From contig JAFAQG010000867.1 of assembly GCA_019246575.1 (NCBI GenBank), positions 1 through 6,057 of the forward strand: 6,057 nt of DNA. The letters are read 5' to 3'. A program made the translations under genes and the position numbers. Positions 4,902-6,057 of this stretch are shown here, piece after piece. The first letter of the stretch is position 1. Every line of letters starts with the position of its first letter. Below the pieces are notes generated by a model. That model saw only the letters and a list, made by a program, of their open reading frames with translations, had not been told where the DNA came from and did no database searches. The stretch comes from Acidobacteriaceae bacterium (GTDB lineage: Bacteria; Acidobacteriota; Terriglobia; Bryobacterales; Bryobacteraceae).

Positions 4902-6057
4902 ATGACGGTGGGTTTTTCATTAGCTTCTAGCTTGCTTTTGACGGGACTGCTGGTCACGCATGCGTGGTCGCAGGAAGTTAACGGTCAGATTCATGGTACC
5001 GTAACGGACCCCACCGGGGCCGCGGTTCCGGACGCCAGAGTAACGGCGACAAACACACAAACGCAGGTTTCGGCATCGGTTCCTACGAAGACGGATGGGA
5101 GCTTCGAGTTTCTGCAACTGCCCGTGGGGACATATAACGTCACCGTCGGCAAGACCGGGTTCAGGACGTTCACCGCCGAGAACATTGCTCTCGCTCTGAA
5201 TCAGATTTATAACTTGCCGGTATCGCTGCAAGTGGGTCAAGTGAGCGAGTCCGTAGTGGTAGAGGCGAATGCCGTGCAAGTGGAGACGAGCACGACACAA
5301 CTGAGTACGGTTATTCAAGGCCAGCAGATTGTGGATTTGCCGCTAAATGGAATGAATTGGATCCAATTGCAGCAATTAGCGCCATGCGTAGTTTCAACGA
5401 GCGACAGGTTCACGAGCAACTATGCCACAAACGGCAGTCAATCGCAGCAAAATTCGTTTCTCGTAAACGGGGCGGATGCGATCGATTTACCGTTGAACAC
5501 ACCATTAATTATCCCAAGTCCGGATGCGATTGCGGAATTCAACCTGATTACAAGCACCCTGAACCCGGAATACGGCCGGAACTCGGGCGCGGTTTTGAAC
5601 GCGGTCATCAAATCAGGCACGAATCGTTGGACGGGCGATGTATTCGATTTCTACAGAGATACGTTTTTGAACGGCCGGAATATCTATCAGGTCAGCAAAC
5701 AGGTGTTTCATCAGAACCAGTTTGGCGGGACGCTCGGTGGACCGGTGTGGCGCGATCACACGTTCTTTTTCCTGTCCTATCAGGGTACTCGCAACCGCTC
5801 GCCTCAGACTGGCGGGCAGGTTACTGTGCCCACGCAAGCGCAACGAAATGGGTTGTTTCCGGATATCGCGAGATCGACGGCAAAGTCTCCGTTTCCGCTG
5901 GTGGGCTCGAACGGGCAAACGTACCCGGCCGGAACTCCGTACTCCACTATTTTCGGGAGTGGCCAAATCCCGACCGCTGACTTTAACGCTATTTCGCAGA
6001 ATCTGCTTTCGAAGTATGTGCCTCAGGCAAATATCGGAACCAATCTCTATTCGTTTA
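4902..6057 (+). CDS. Oar-like TonB-dependent outer-membrane receptor, N-terminal 385 residues (truncated by window edge)
   Basis: This is an outer-membrane protein of the acidobacterial Oar-like TonB-dependent receptor group. Members are presumed to import carbohydrate, peptide or other large substrates using TonB; the substrate here is unknown. The frame is open to the right edge, and the family is usually around 1000 residues or more, so most of the barrel is missing. Residues 1-24 (MTVGFSLASSLLLTGLLVTH, then AWSQ) are a signal peptide. Residues about 27-110 are a carboxypeptidase-regulatory-like beta-sandwich with GTVTDPTGAAVPDARVTA (32-49) and DGSFEFLQLPVGTYNVTV (65-82). The plug follows: QQIVDLPLNGMNWIQL (141-156), NSFLVNGADA (184-193), NPEYGRNSGAVLNAVIKSGT (221-240). 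The barrel opens with NQFGGTLGGPVWRDHTFFFL (272-291), then SYQGTR. The ATG at 4902 is preferred over 4893 for its Shine-Dalgarno spacing. It is the first gene rightward of the divergent region, with no neighbour visible to suggest a substrate. Confidence 0.94.
   Translation, partial: MTVGFSLASSLLLTGLLVTHAWSQEVNGQIHGTVTDPTGAAVPDARVTATNTQTQVSASVPTKTDGSFEFLQLPVGTYNVTVGKTGFRTFTAENIALALNQIYNLPVSLQVGQVSESVVVEANAVQVETSTTQLSTVIQGQQIVDLPLNGMNWIQLQQLAPCVVSTSDRFTSNYATNGSQSQQNSFLVNGADAIDLPLNTPLIIPSPDAIAEFNLITSTLNPEYGRNSGAVLNAVIKSGTNRWTGDVFDFYRDTFLNGRNIYQVSKQVFHQNQFGGTLGGPVWRDHTFFFLSYQGTRNRSPQTGGQVTVPTQAQRNGLFPDIARSTAKSPFPLVGSNGQTYPAGTPYSTIFGSGQIPTADFNAISQNLLSKYVPQANIGTNLYSF

Noticed and set aside
5357..5980. 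Plus-strand 207-codon frame inside the TonB-receptor gene
   Set aside because: It is out of frame with the receptor, whose translation carries all the family motifs through this stretch.

Overview
The window looks like chromosomal DNA of an acidobacterium, most likely of the Solibacter/Bryobacter type. The best evidence is the right-hand gene, a secreted Oar-like TonB-dependent receptor with a carboxypeptidase-regulatory N-domain and motifs of the type LPLNG, NPEYGRNSGA and NQFGGTLGGP, a family greatly expanded in that phylum. The GC-rich coding, the small peptidoglycan-binding secreted protein and the NYN/LOTUS protein fit. The placement is inference from protein style, not from a marker gene.

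Layout. Bases 1-789 (minus strand) carry a two-gene unit: a secreted peptidoglycan-binding-domain protein (322-789), then, after 21 nt and a clear Shine-Dalgarno, the first 100 codons of alanine dehydrogenase ald (1-300, running off the left edge). Bases 790-1035 are a divergent intergenic region. On the plus strand follow a type I-beta DAHP synthase (1036-2073), which commits carbon to aromatic amino acid synthesis, and 11 nt later a TTG-started, membrane-anchored protein of unknown function (2085-3005). Converging on them is a minus-strand NYN-domain putative ribonuclease with two OST-HTH/LOTUS domains (3148-4425). A 476-bp gene-free but potentially structured region (4426-4901) separates it from the divergent TonB-receptor gene (4902 to the right edge).

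The most interesting signal is in front of the DAHP synthase. A 52-codon reading frame at 870-1028 contains four consecutive aromatic codons (Tyr-Phe-Trp-Phe, 912-923), is followed by mutually exclusive GC-rich pairings, and ends with a TGA that overlaps the Shine-Dalgarno of the synthase gene. This has the parts list of a ribosome-mediated attenuation or translational-coupling leader that senses aromatic amino acids, with no obvious intrinsic terminator. It is a candidate, not a proven regulator.

Secondary points are a possible leaderless start of the peptidoglycan-binding gene, the nuclease-plus-tandem-LOTUS architecture with a hexapeptide-repeat linker, and a leader of the TonB receptor with a bulged 14-bp inverted repeat and a Shine-Dalgarno displayed in a hairpin loop. 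No tRNA, rRNA, CRISPR array, insertion sequence or convincing intrinsic terminator was seen.
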